Position numbers and translations under genes: made by a program. From positions 124,001 to 188,000 of the forward strand of contig JBAMJV010007123.1 in NCBI GenBank assembly GCA_037951105.1: a DNA stretch of 64,000 bases, written 5' to 3'. This document shows positions 1 through 11,019 of this stretch, piece after piece. Origin of the DNA: Echinarachnius parma (taxonomy: Eukaryota; Echinodermata; Echinoidea; Clypeasteroida; Echinarachniidae). The notes below the pieces were generated by a model. The model was not told the DNA's origin. It ran no database searches and was given only the letters and a program-made list of their open reading frames with translations. Numbering within the stretch: position 1 is the stretch's first letter; each line of letters starts with the position of its first letter.

Positions 1-2466
1 TTTGGAGCATCTGTCCAGTTGATTAACATACTCTCTCAACATTGTGCATTCTCTCTTGATTCATTTGCAGTTGACATCACCAGACTGGAAAATGATCTAC
101 GCTCTTGCTGTACCCATGCCCAGTGGCTCAAATACAATGATGAAATTGAATCTTGCCTTTCTACCCATAGATCTGAACTCCTCCAACGCCGGAACCGGAA
201 AATTGGCAATCTCTCCAGGAAACGCCAAGGGACCCGCAGATTCATACAACGCACTAACAACACAGACGTTTCACCTCATACAGTTGTTAACCTCTCATCT
301 TCTCCCCTCTCCCCAGCAGAATCCTCTCTTCTCTCCAAAGGTCTCAAGTTCTGCCCCACCCCACCTGAAGTCAACCAGATCGAACTCAACCATGATCTCT
401 CCAGGTTCTACCGTACAATTCGTCTCAAGGAGTTCTTCGTCGATGAACCCCCTTCTGCCCCTGAACCTTTCCGACAGAAAAGTAGCTGGGTTCCTCCCAA
501 GAATAGAGTCCCGGCACTTGAAACCTACGTACAAGCAGTCAACTCACAAATTCTCTCCTCAGATACCCGCATCACCACACATGACAATCTCCCACGCGAA
601 GAACGCAAAGCTCTCAAGAACAGGACCGACATCATCATCAAGCCAGCAGACAAAGGCTCAGCCGTCGTTGTTATGGACCGCCAACAGTATATCGATGAAG
701 CCATGAAGCACCTTGACAACCGTTCGCACTACACAACACTTGATTCTGACCCCACCTCTGATTTCTCTGAACAGATCCAACTGACTCTAGACGATATGAG
801 GGCTCGTGAGCATCTCTCAATCAAAGCACACACATTTTTTTCTCCCACTAATGCTAAACCTGCCAGATTCTACCTTCTCCCCAAGATTCACAAACCAGGT
901 AATCCAGGCCGCCCGATCCTTTCCGGTAATGGTTCACCCACATAGAACATCTCACTCTTTGTTGATCATCACATCAAACCTCTTGTCCCCTTAGCACCTT
1001 CATACATTCATGACACCCCTGACTTTCTTAGGAAACTCGAGGACATTAAGGAACAGATACCTGAGACTGCGATCATTGGAACTTTTGATGTTTCCTCTTT
1101 GTACACCAACATCCCCTTCGACGAAGGTATCACCGCATCATGCGAAGCCTTGGCTCAGAGTGGTCACACCAATCCCCACATCTCTGACATCAAATCTCTC
1201 ATGTCCCATGTACTAACCAAAAACAACTTCACATTCTCTGACAGGCACTATCTACAGATATTTGGAACAGCCATGGGTACCCGCATGGCCTCCTCATTTG
1301 CATGTCTCTTCATGACCAAGCTGGAGCAGCAAATGTTAGACTCAGCACCTTGCCGCCCATGGATTTGGTGGCGCTACATTGACGATGTCTTCTTCATCTG
1401 GACCAGCGATGAAGAGAGCCTACACACATTCATTGACCACATGAATTCCTTCCACAGAACCATAAAGTTCACTTCTGACTTCTCCCTAGATGAAACCCAC
1501 TTCCTTGATGTCACCATCAAGAAGGAGAACAGCCAGATCACCACCAGTCTCTACACCAAGCCCACAGACACCCACCAGTACCTCCATTCATCTAGCTGTC
1601 ACCCCCGCCACTGCAAAACAGGTATTGATTACAGCCAAGCCCTTCGACTCCGCCGCATCTGCTCCAAGGACTCTGACTTTTCCCTCCATGCCAGAAATCT
1701 CAAGACACACCTCACAGCCAGGGGCCACAGTGCCAAAGCAGTTCATCTATCAATTAACAAAGTTCGTTCTCTCCCCAGATCCGAGGTTCTGAAGAAGAAG
1801 ACTCCCAACCAGAGCACCACTGTTGTCACACCCCTAGTGACCACCTTTCATCCCAACTTACCTCCCCTCCGTCGCATATTGACTAACAATCACCACATTC
1901 TTCACACTTCTGATCGCCTCCAACAGGCTGTCCCTGATGCCCCCATCCTAGCCTACAGACGCCCTCGCAACCTCAAGGACCACATTGTTCGAGCTGAACT
2001 TCCCACCCCCAATAACAACCCCTCTCCCATACAGCAAGGCACCTTTAAGTGCACCGCCGACAGATGCATTGTGTGTCAGGTACATATCCATCAGGATGAT
2101 ACCTTCACCAGCCACTCCAACAACATCTCTCACCATACCAAGGGCCACATCACATGCACCACCACCAATGTTGTATATCTTATCACGTGCAGAGTCTGTG
2201 GCATGCAGTACGTAGGCAAAACCAGGAACACCCTCAAGAGACGCTTTTACGGACACAGATCCACCATCCACACCTCCAAACATGACGCCCCAGTCGGCAA
2301 CCACTTCAACCTACCTAATCACTCCATTTCTGACATGATTCTACAGGGAATAGAATCTCTAGGTAACCGCCCGGACACACTCCGCTCCAGCAGAGAGAAG
2401 TATTGGATTAGACGTCTCTGCACCATTCATCCCCGTGGTCTCAACATCCAAGAAGGCAGTGATTAA
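1..2466 (+). pseudogene. Penelope-like reverse transcriptase with C-terminal GIY-YIG endonuclease, one in-frame stop
   Basis: The product would copy element RNA into DNA and nick target DNA. The frame runs from base 1 to the stop at 2464-2466 and is broken only by TAG at 943-945, inside the conserved block NGSPT-stop-NISLFVDHH. Visible in order: the PLE-specific KPADKGSAVVV block (about 645-680); LLPKIHKPGNPGRPI (about 870-920); TFDVSSLYTNIPFDEG with the first catalytic Asp (about 1081-1130); GTAMGTRMASSFA (about 1264-1305); RYIDDVFFIW with the catalytic DD (about 1372-1402); a CTADRCIVCQ cysteine cluster (about 2050-2080); and the GIY-YIG nuclease VVYLITCRVCGMQYVGKT with KRRFYGH (about 2170-2260). 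No frameshift is visible, so the copy is young. The GIY-YIG domain separates it from telomere-associated Athena-type PLEs. The family call is firm; the clade is not. Confidence 0.92.
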
Positions 2467-3430
2467 CCTTTGCATCTCTCCCCTTCGTCTGCACCACCAT
2501 TTGTTTGTTTTCACCCCCCATATCGATACTTTACTTTGTTCCACATACTATTCATATTCTTATTTCCCATTTTATTTTCCCCATATATTCATTTTTAGTT
2601 TCCTTTGAGATTACATTATATACACTGTCACCATTCATACACATAATCATGTTAGTTTATTAATATGTTATACTTTTTGCATTTAATTTCTCTCTATAGG
2701 TACACTGTCCATAGACATGGGCTTAATCATATACATCCACATTCTCATCATGCATAGTTCCACCTCTATTTTGATCATTGTTCCACCCTCATTTGTCTCT
2801 CCACCTTCCCTCTGATTACCTTACCTATTTAGGCTTCCTTTTGTTCACTATCTCTTTTACACTCCCTGTCCCATTCATTTGTCTATGTTGCTTCCCTACA
2901 TATCATCACCTACTGGGTCCTCATCCTTTTTCACTCTCTCCTTTGAACTCGCCTATCCTATTCATCCGATCCTGCAACACACTTCACTTCACTTTCTTTG
3001 TCCTAATCCTCTCGCTCCCATCCCCTACACTCGTAATCCCCTCTATTGTTCCTCCCCTTACAGTGCCCCAGCGCACTCCCACACCTCATCAACTGTCTTT
3101 TGTTCACATGTCTCTTTCCATTTCTTGATTTATTTCTTTGATCCTCCCTACCTCTATTCTTCTCTAAGCCTTACACTCTCATCACATTTTCTTTGACTGC
3201 AGCCACTTAAGGACCCTCCCATGCCTGTTTGCCCTGATTGGTCAAGCAGTCCTGACACTCACCCACTCACAGTTGCTATCATTGTTTTGTGTCTCCACCT
3301 CCTTTCCTCTTTCCAGCCCCCCTTCCATACATGTGTTTATGTTGGTATATATTCTGTGTTTTTTCTGTAGTAACTGTCATTTGTGCCCTGACGAAGATTC
3401 TGCTAGGATCGAAAGCTAGGCTGTATACGA
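1..3430 (+). mobile_element. Penelope-like retroelement (Neptune/Poseidon type), left end outside window
   Basis: The element has a coding part (1-2466) and about 0.95 kb of T/C-rich 3' sequence (2467-3430). Its reading frame is open at base 1, so the 5' end lies upstream. The right end is placed where sequence similar to a LINE on the other strand begins (3421-3440). The 3' part has no convincing ORF. A small CTGACGA...GAAA hairpin sits at about 3389-3417, close to the right end. Penelope-like elements typically prime at exposed chromosome or DNA ends; here the element abuts a LINE tail to tail, so it either inserted into that LINE or was joined to it. Confidence 0.85.
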
Positions 3431-6277
3431 CTCTCTATTTATATATTGTTTTAATTCTAATGAAATGTTTGGGACGGCAAGTGTCCATGGTGGTACATGG
3501 TGAACAGAAAGGGATTCCATGTCCTCTATCTTTATTTCCAAAGTTCTATATCCAAAAGGTTTATTACAGGCCTTCGCTTGTAAGTACTCAAACTGCCAAC
3601 AGGGTTGAATATGTAGTAATAAAGGGTGAAACTTTATTCTACTTATTGAACATTTAAATTTATCTACTAATATTTGCCTTCTCAAATCAAGTGGTGCTTC
3701 TCCTGTTTCTGCTTGAAGTGCGTCTAAAGGCGTGAGGGGGAGGGCTCCCATACAAATCCTTAACGATTGATATTGAATAGTATTCAATCCTTTCTTAACA
3801 CTATCGGAGGCGCTATCGTATGCCTCACACCCATAGTCCAATAAGGATCTAATATATGCACGGTATACCATCAACAAAGACTTTGAGGAACTGCCCCATT
3901 TTGTCCCTGAAAGACATCTCAATATATTTATTTTATTTTTGCATCTCTTTATAACATTTTCTACATGAGCATGCCATGTAAGTTTACTATCAAACAATAT
4001 ACCAAGAAATTTATGATTCAATTTAAATACTAAATCTACCCCATTCACCTGAATAACAGGGAACTTAGGGCTAACATTCTTAGTAAAGAGTAGTGGGGTA
4101 GTTTTCAACAAGGAAAGGGATAAACCCCATTTCTTAAACCACACATTAAGATAATTTAAATACTCTTGAACTTTTTTTGCCATAAACTTAACGTTGTTGC
4201 CTGCAATCCAAATTACAATATCGTCAGCATACATCAAAATCCCCACATGTGGGTTCACAGGTATATCTGACATCATAATATTAAATAAAAGGGGGCTTAG
4301 GATACTTCCCTGTGGAAGTCCCTTACGTAACTTCTTTGTTTCTGAACATTGATTATTTATACGAACTTGATACGACCGGTCTGTAAGGTAATTGTGCAAA
4401 AACACTAACATTCTACCTTTTATTCCTCTTTCCTCTAGCTTACAAAGAAGGCCCTTAATGTTAAGCGTATCGTACGCCTTTTCCAAGTCTAGAAAGACTG
4501 TCATAACTTGACTTTTATTATTGATATTCTTTTGAATTATGTTTTCTAGAAACACAACATTGTCCATAGCACTTCTTCCTTTTCTAAAGCCCAATTGAAA
4601 AGGAGGTAGAATCTCATGTTTTTCTACAAACCAATTCAATCTTTCTTTTACCATTCTTTCCATAATTTTAATAAAACATGGTAATAATGATATAGGTCTA
4701 TAAGAATTCACATTGTGAGGATCTTTATCAACTTTCAAGATTGGAATAAAAAGCGCATGTTTACAGGCCTTTGGAACAACTCCTGATTTCCAAATTATAT
4801 TAAACAACTTTAACAACATGTCTTTCCCTACAGGAGGGAGATTATTATACACTTCATAGGGAACCTTATAATGACCAGGTGTGGATTTTGTATTAATATC
4901 TAAAGATTTCTCTCATTCTTCTATACTAAAAGGTTCATTTATAACCATATCCAAAGCTTCATCATACATAGTATCTATATCAAACACAATGGCATCACCT
5001 CCGTTACCATTATCCATTTGAGCCCCATTTTCATAATAAAACTTCGAGAGTGCATCAGCCTTTTCTTTGTCCTCAAAGAGTTCTTTCTCATTTTCAAAGT
5101 GGGAAACTTTTTATTGTTCACACTTTGACGATTCATTCGTTTTATACATTTCCAAATCAAAGTTTCATTAGTGTAACGATTTATTTTTGAACAAAACTGT
5201 TTCCAATAAGTTTGTTCGGCTAAACGAATGGTTTTTTGGGCTTCTGCTTTTGCAGTCTGAAAATTTAAAAGTTTCATTACTGATATGCATCTCGAGAGTT
5301 TATTTTTTGCTTTATTTCTTTCTTTTATTTTGAAAGAGCACTCATTAGTCCACCAAGGGATAGGATCATGTTTATGATCTTTCTTGCGTGGTGGAGATAT
5401 TTCTTTAAGAACTTTCAATATACCCTTCATAAAATTATCATAAAATATTTGAACATCATCAACGACTACTACATCTTTGAATGTGTTCTCACATTTTAAT
5501 CTAAATTTCTCCCAATCAATATTTTTAACAAAAAACCTTTCCTCTTCATCTTTATTTTCTTGAGGAGTTTTCACACCAGTTTTCAAACTAATAATCAATT
5601 CTATTAAATAATGATCACTTCCTAAGAGTTCTACCACTTTCCAATTGCCCTTGCCTGCAAGAGAGGGAGAAATAATTGTCAAGTCTAAGTGAGATAATTT
5701 TCCCGAATGAGTATCTACTCTTGTACCCGAGCCATCATTCATGATGACTGCATTATATCTTTCCAACGCCTTTACAATAATTTTACCATTTGCATCGTTT
5801 TTCACTCCCCCAAAGAGTATTGTGGGCGTTAAAGTCTCCAATTATTATATATTCACTCTGAATTGCATATGAGAAAATTGTATCCAAAATATTCTCATCT
5901 AATTTCTTACACGGATTATAAAAGTTGACTAATATCATCTTTTGTTTTCCAAATAATATACTTATACTTTGTAATTCTAATTCTTCATCACAAACATAAT
6001 CATCATAATTAATAGAATCATGAATATACAGAGCACATCCACCTCTAGATTGTCCTATTCTATTCCTACATATACACTGATAGTTTGGAATATTAATCAT
6101 TCTACTCCCGTTGTACCAAGTCTCCTGTACACAAATTACGTGGTGGTTATATTCTGTCTTATTCAAAAAGTGGATTAATTCTTGGCCGTGCCCAAGCATG
6201 CCTTGGGAGTTCCATTGGAGAATATGGATCGCGGCCATAATAATAAACTCAATAAGTCTCATTACATACAAATTCAT
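3416..6277 (-). pseudogene. LINE-A ORF2: AP endonuclease and reverse transcriptase, two frameshifts and one stop, 3'-truncated
   Basis: The endonuclease starts ILQWNSQGM and has VCVQETWY and IIIGDFNAHNTLWGSEK, and it continues in another frame after a 1-nt loss in an A run at about 5797-5802 (NDGSGTRVDTHSG...LLGSDHYLIEL). A second frameshift lies at about 5100-5110, and TGA at 4913-4915 precedes the reverse transcriptase. The RT is otherwise intact: SYRPISLLPCFIKIMERMV, VFLDLEKAYDTL (first Asp), GLPQGSILSPLLFN, and LMYADDIVIW with the canonical YADD. The protein stops aligning with its relative just before the RNase H domain, at the junction with the Penelope-like element. Any product would be inactive. 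Confidence 0.85.
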
Positions 6278-7616
6278 TCTCTTTTATTTGTAAGAGCCTT
6301 TCGGCTGCTACCCTTATCAAATTAATATTATACAACTCATCTATTTGGTTATTGTCGTTAAACACCACTGAAATCAATGAGATTAAGAGAGTAATAATCT
6401 GTTCACCCTTTTCAATCTTATCTGGTCTTTTGTCTAGATTATGACCTTCTTGAGGCAAAGTCTTATTTCCACTACCTACTTGTTGTTGTTTAGGTTTGAC
6501 TGATTCTATATTACCATTACGGAGAGGGGGTGGGGGAATGGGCGCCACTTTTGAATCCACTTGGGTCCTTGCACCGCTTGTGGATGGAACATTTTGTCCG
6601 TCTCCCTTTGACTTTGCATTTAACTGATCACTTTTGTGTGGTATATTTTCACCAGATTGGTGGCTTAGTGCAGGAGGGGGTACTACTCTCGACTGTGTAT
6701 TTTCCCCCTCACTCTTTTGTGTATACAATTTTGCCGCGTGGGCGTACGAAACTTTATTTTCTATTTTTACTTTCTGGATGGCTTGGGCGGTTTTTGCGGA
6801 TGTGCATCCGCCATACGCAGCCGAATGTAGACCACCACAGTTCACACACTTTGGGGATTCTTTTTGTGGACAAGTTTCAAAATTGTGTTGCCCCCCACAC
6901 CTCTCCTTGTGCCTGCATTGCTGTGCAGGGTGTCCAAATCGTTGACATTTAAAACAACGTATGGGGTTTGGTATGTACTGCTTGACTTTAAAAATCTGGA
7001 AGCATAAATTAATCTGTTGGGGTGACTGGGTTTTGAAAGTGAGGATCACACTTTTCAATTCTATTCTTTGAGGATTAGCTGAACTTTGGCCTTCTATTAT
7101 ATCACTAGCTTGTGCCCTCTTTGTCATTCTAGTGACTGTGAGTACACCCTGGCTTTTCAATTATTGTAGAATTTCTTCCTGTGTCATTTCTAAGGGGACA
7201 TCGAAGATGATCCCCTTTACGCCCTGTGGAGGATCAGTAACGCGAACCGGTATATTGCCAATTACCTCAATTTCTTTAAGCATTCTTTGTTGCTTTATGT
7301 TTCTACACACAATAAGTATACCCGAACTTATTTGTTTGATCGATTGTACGGAGTCCGTACCACACTTCGCCTTTACTACTTTTGCTATGGTCAATGGGCT
7401 TACTTTTTTCAAATTCTTCGTTTTATCAATGGGCATAATCAGTAACTTCAACTCAACTTGAGGATCGTACTGTAAAGCCTTAGGCAAAGCTTGCTTGGGG
7501 GTTTGGAACATGTTGTCTGGGCCGTCAGAGTCGGATGAAGAGAGGTCGCCTGTTAAATTCTCAACAGGCAAGCTACCTTCCCTCACTTTTCTTTTGCGGT
7601 CTTCACGGCGTCGTTA
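3421..7616 (-). mobile_element. Decayed I/Nimb-like non-LTR retrotransposon (LINE-A)
   Basis: A two-ORF LINE on the minus strand: a gag-like ORF1 with zinc knuckles, then ORF2 with apurinic endonuclease and reverse transcriptase. It is clearly related to the LINE at 52613-58407, sharing ORF order, the overlapping ORF1/ORF2 junction and blocks such as LRKGLPQGSILSPLLFN. Its 3' part (RNase H, C-terminal zinc motif, tail) is missing because similarity stops at about 3421-3440, where the Penelope-like element ends. The 5' end is cut at about 7612-7616, where a foldback repeat begins. Two stops and two frameshifts show that it is dead. Confidence 0.88.
6249..7610 (-). pseudogene. LINE-A ORF1, gag-like zinc-knuckle protein with one stop
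   Basis: This ORF1 would encode the nucleic-acid-binding (RNP) protein of the LINE. The frame is broken by TAA at 7161-7163, between the N-terminal part (KLLIMPIDKTKNLKKVSPL) and the C-terminal part. The zinc-knuckle block reads CFKCQRFGHPAQQC, then a shortened second knuckle (CGGQHNFETC, lacking one Cys pair member), then CVNCGGLHSAAYGGC. It aligns along its length with the intact ORF1 at 52613-53992. No in-frame ATG is preserved at the 5' end; the frame enters from the truncated edge near 7610 after an upstream stop. The ORF ends 29 bases inside ORF2, the same overlap style as the intact relative. Confidence 0.82.
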
Positions 7617-7671
7617 GGGACTTTTCGCTAGTGTGGACGAGAACAAGTTTCCCGTTCTGAAACGACCGTTT

Positions 7672-7886
7672 CAGGGTGGCCCAGAAATAACGGAACGGGG
7701 TATTTGCCATTGTGAAGAAACGTACATAATAGGTTCACTGGATAGATACCAAACAAAAAACTACTTGACCAAATTACTGTTGTTGATATAAAATTTCTTT
7801 TTAAAAGATTATCTATCCAGTGAACCTAGTCTGTATGTTTCTTTATAATGGAAAGTACCCCGTTCCGTTATTTCTGGGCCACCCTG
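7672..7886. repeat. Foldback MITE, first tandem copy
   Basis: The ends are inverted copies starting CAGGGTGGCCCAGAAATAA, and a second internal pair (ggttcactggatagat and its reverse complement) continues the stem. The unit with its flank (gggacttttcgc...aagcaaataata) is repeated at once at 7901-8192. The terminus resembles mariner-type ends in general form, but no TA duplication is visible on the left side, so the superfamily stays open. Confidence 0.75.
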
Positions 7887-7956
7887 TATAAGCAAATAAT
7901 AGGGAGTTTTCGCTTATGTGGACGAGAACGAGTTTCCCGTTCTAGAACGACCGTTT

Positions 7957-8181
7957 CAGGGTGGCCCAGAAATAACGGAACGGGGTATTTGCCATTGTGA
8001 TAATATGTTCACTGGATAGATAATCTTTTAAAAAGAAATTCGTTATTCCGAACACCCAAACAAAAACATTACTGTTGATGATATCAAAGTTCTTTTTAAA
8101 AGATTATCTATCCAGTGAACCTAGTCTGTATGTTTCTTTATAATGGAAAGTACCCCGTTCCGTTATTTCTGGGCCACCCTG
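7957..8181. repeat. Foldback MITE, second tandem copy
   Basis: It has the same terminal and internal inverted repeats as 7672-7886, with an additional ~20-bp stretch in the centre. The shared flanks (7616-7671 versus 7902-7956, and the trailing gtataagcaaataata) show that the element and its flank were duplicated together with a period of about 285 bp. Confidence 0.75.
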
Positions 8182-8192
8182 TATAAGCAAAT

Positions 8193-8334
8193 AATATGCG
8201 TATGACGTAATACTCCACGTTGGCACTGTTTAACAATAGTAACTAGGTCCGGTAAGCTCCGGCATACTTATCTTGCCGAACCTAGTTACTATTGTTAAGT
8301 TTGCCAACGGGGAGTCTATACGTCATACGAATAT
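8193..8334. repeat. Palindromic repeat, copy B1
   Basis: The left arm tgcgtatgacgtaatactcc...gttggca pairs with tgccaacggggagt...cgtcatacga on the right. Inside it a nested inverted repeat (aacaatagtaactaggt) flanks a short loop. A second copy lies at 9615-10312, where it is interrupted by a MITE. There is no coding potential. Confidence 0.75.
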
Positions 8335-8439
8335 TATACATCACAGAAGCGGTCTATTGGATGTAGTCAACCCGTGCTGTTCACTACCTGTTCGCTGCCT
8401 TTGAACCATTTTCGTTTTTAGTTAACGCGCGTTCACAAT

Positions 8440-9175
8440 GACGTCGTTCCCTTCTACACACAATCATGACAAACACTCACACACACCGTACACTTTCAAA
8501 CATACACATGCGCAAAAACACGACCCGACTGAATTATTCAAACTCCAACACAGACACACACACACATACACGCATTCAATCACACAAAACACACACACAC
8601 ACTTACACACACGTATACTTACACGCACAAACATCCACTCCCGCACGCACGCACACACTCGCACTCAAACAAACAACAATGCACACAAACACCCCACACA
8701 TGCGCTCACACAAACACAAACCCTTACACACGCGTATACACACAAACACAACATTAATAAAACTCCCACGCATACAGATACACAACACACACCCACACAA
8801 ACACAAACACATGAATGCACACTCACAAATGCACACAAACACCCACAAACGCACATCCACATAAACACAAACACACGCACGCACACTCATCCACGCGAGC
8901 ACTCAAACAAACACAAACACACGCACACACTCAAACAAAAACCCATACCCGTACACATACGCAGATACACACACGCACGCAGGCACTCGCATTCCAACAA
9001 ACACAAACAAACACATATACACTCACAAACACACACACACGCACAAATGCGCACACACGTACACAAAGCCACACACGCACACATTCAAACACACACGCAT
9101 ACACCAGTTATATACTCCACCACACATACACATAGACATACACGTATAAAACACACACACATACATATACATGTT
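8440..9175. repeat. CA-rich degenerate simple-sequence array, copy C1
   Basis: About 0.7 kb of imperfect (CA)n with interspersed acaaacac and gcacgcac motifs. The order of imperfections is nearly the same in the second array at 10410-11008, so the pair arose by segmental duplication rather than by two independent expansions. The long His/Thr-rich frames in it are by-products of the repeat. Confidence 0.9.
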
Positions 9176-9249
9176 GATACTTCTCTGATTACGTTATTCT
9201 GAAGACGGTGCACTGGATTTTCCGACGAACCTGAAATCGAGCATGAACT

Positions 9250-9613
9250 AGTGCTCAGATTGGCCAGACGACGAGAGAGAACGTAAGTGACGTAATTTCT
9301 CGCCTAAATGACGTCATTTCTTCTAGTAGGGGCCACAAATATGGGTGTTCACTGCAGTTTGGGGTACAATGGTTTTACTTGGCATACAAACTCCTTGGAT
9401 CAAAAGAAGAACATTTATCCAAAGAGACACTCTGTATCAATTATGGAAATTAGGCCTAATTTGCATAGATACAGAGTGTCTCTTTTGACGAATTTTCTTC
9501 TTTTGATCCAAGGAGTATGTATGCCAAGTAAAACAATCGTACCCCAAAATGCAGTCATGGACCCCTTAACCACCCCACTACTCGTCGTCCTCAGGTTTGC
9601 GAAAAGTCCGTAG
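9250..9613. repeat. Foldback repeat, copy D1
   Basis: About 90-bp arms (tgcagtttggggtacaatgg...agagacactctgtatc) are inverted around a short centre at about 9437-9468. It is preceded by a gtgctcagattggccagacg flank. A near-identical copy lies at 14049-14411, with the same flanks on both sides. Confidence 0.8.
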
Positions 9614-9614
9614 T

Positions 9615-10312
9615 ATGCGTATGACGTAATACTCCCCGTTGACAAGCTTAACAATAGTAACTAGGTCCATCAAGCTCCGGTATACTTAGCTTGCCGGACC
9701 TAGTTACTATTGTTAAAGTCATACCTGTAAAGTGTCCAAATCCACGAAAATTACTTGGAGCTTCCTCGTTTCTCTTCTACCGTGTTGTTTAGCTTATGGT
9801 AAGAGAAGAATAAAATAGGGTTTGATTTTTTCAAATGTCCCTTTAGTATGAAGATAATTATCATTGAAAATCATTATTTCTAAAGCGTTAATCAACGCAA
9901 TTGAAAAAAAGTACAATGTCTTAGCTGAGAACGTCCGCATGCAGCACCCGTGAGAACATTCCGGAGATTGAACTTTGAGCCGAGCGAGTTCAAATTCCAT
10001 GAATTATGTACTACGTGTGTAAAAATACACTGGTGCGAATATCTCAAACGGATCATTCATTACTGCGACAAACGTATGGCAGACCATCAGTATTCGGTGA
10101 TAAAATATGAACTCAATATTCGTTTTTTTCACTAGGTAAACAGTGTTCGTTTTCTTTCAAACTTTCACAAATCTTTCAATTGTATTTTACAATGATATTA
10201 ATATAGGATTGAAGTCTCAAATGTCATTTTGTGCAATATCTGACACTTTACAGGTATCACTTTAAGCTTAATCTTGTCAACGGGGAGTATGTACGTTATA
10301 GTATTACGCATA
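9615..10312. repeat. Palindromic repeat, copy B2, split by a MITE
   Basis: The left arm (9615-9716) matches 8193-8300 and the right arm (about 10262-10312) matches 8305-8334. The break holds the 531-bp element at 9724-10254. This fixes the order of events: the palindrome was duplicated or present first and the MITE inserted later. Confidence 0.75.
9724..10254. mobile_element. 531-bp non-autonomous DNA element with TA flanks
   Basis: The terminal inverted repeats are CCTGTAAAGTGTC (9724-9736) and its exact reverse complement (10242-10254). TA flanks both ends (9722-9723, 10255-10256), consistent with a TA target duplication. The interior is AT-rich and encodes no transposase, so it must be mobilised in trans. 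It sits inside palindrome B2. Confidence 0.75.
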
Positions 10313-10409
10313 TTATTTGCATACATCACAGAAGCGGTCTATTGGATCTAGTCAACCCGTCCTGTTCACTACCTGTTTGCTGCCTTTCAACCATCTTCGC
10401 TTTTAGTCA

Positions 10410-11008
10410 ACACTCATGTCAAACACTCACATACACACATACACATGCGCACCGAACACTTAAATACTCAAACTTCAACACAGACACACACACACACATA
10501 CACGCATTGAATCACACAAACACACACACACACACTTACACATACGCATACTCACACGCACAAACATCCACTCCCGCACGCACGCACGCACACACTCGCA
10601 CTCAAACAAACACAAATGCACACAAACACCCCACACATGCGCACACACAAACACAAACCCTTACACACGCGTATACACACAAACACAACATTAATAAAAC
10701 TCCCACACATACGCATACAGATACACAACACACACCCACACAAACACAAACACATGAATGCACACTCACAAATGCACACAAACAACCACACACGCACATC
10801 CACACACACACAAACACACGCACGCACACTCATCCACGCGAGCACTCAAACAAACACAAACACACGCACACACTCAAACAAAAACCCATACCCGTATACA
10901 CATACGCATATACACACACGCACGCAGGCACTCGCATTCCAATAAACACAAACAAACACATATACACTCACAAACACACACACATGCACCAATGCGCACA
11001 CACGTACA
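10410..11008. repeat. CA-rich degenerate simple-sequence array, copy C2
   Basis: Same motif order as 8440-9175, cut short at its right end by the LINE that begins at about 11012. The sequence left of it (gaagcggtctattgga, tcactacctgtt) also matches the region left of C1. Confidence 0.88.
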
Positions 11009-11019
11009 CATTTTGAATT

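Noticed and set aside
2778..3196. Hydrophobic 100-120 codon frames in the Penelope element's 3' region
   Set aside because: Low-complexity C/T-rich sequence gives overlapping frames with no family match.
8438..9202. Long His/Thr-rich open frames in the CA arrays (also 10231-11016)
   Set aside because: They arise on both strands and in several frames from (CA)n sequence and have no domain.
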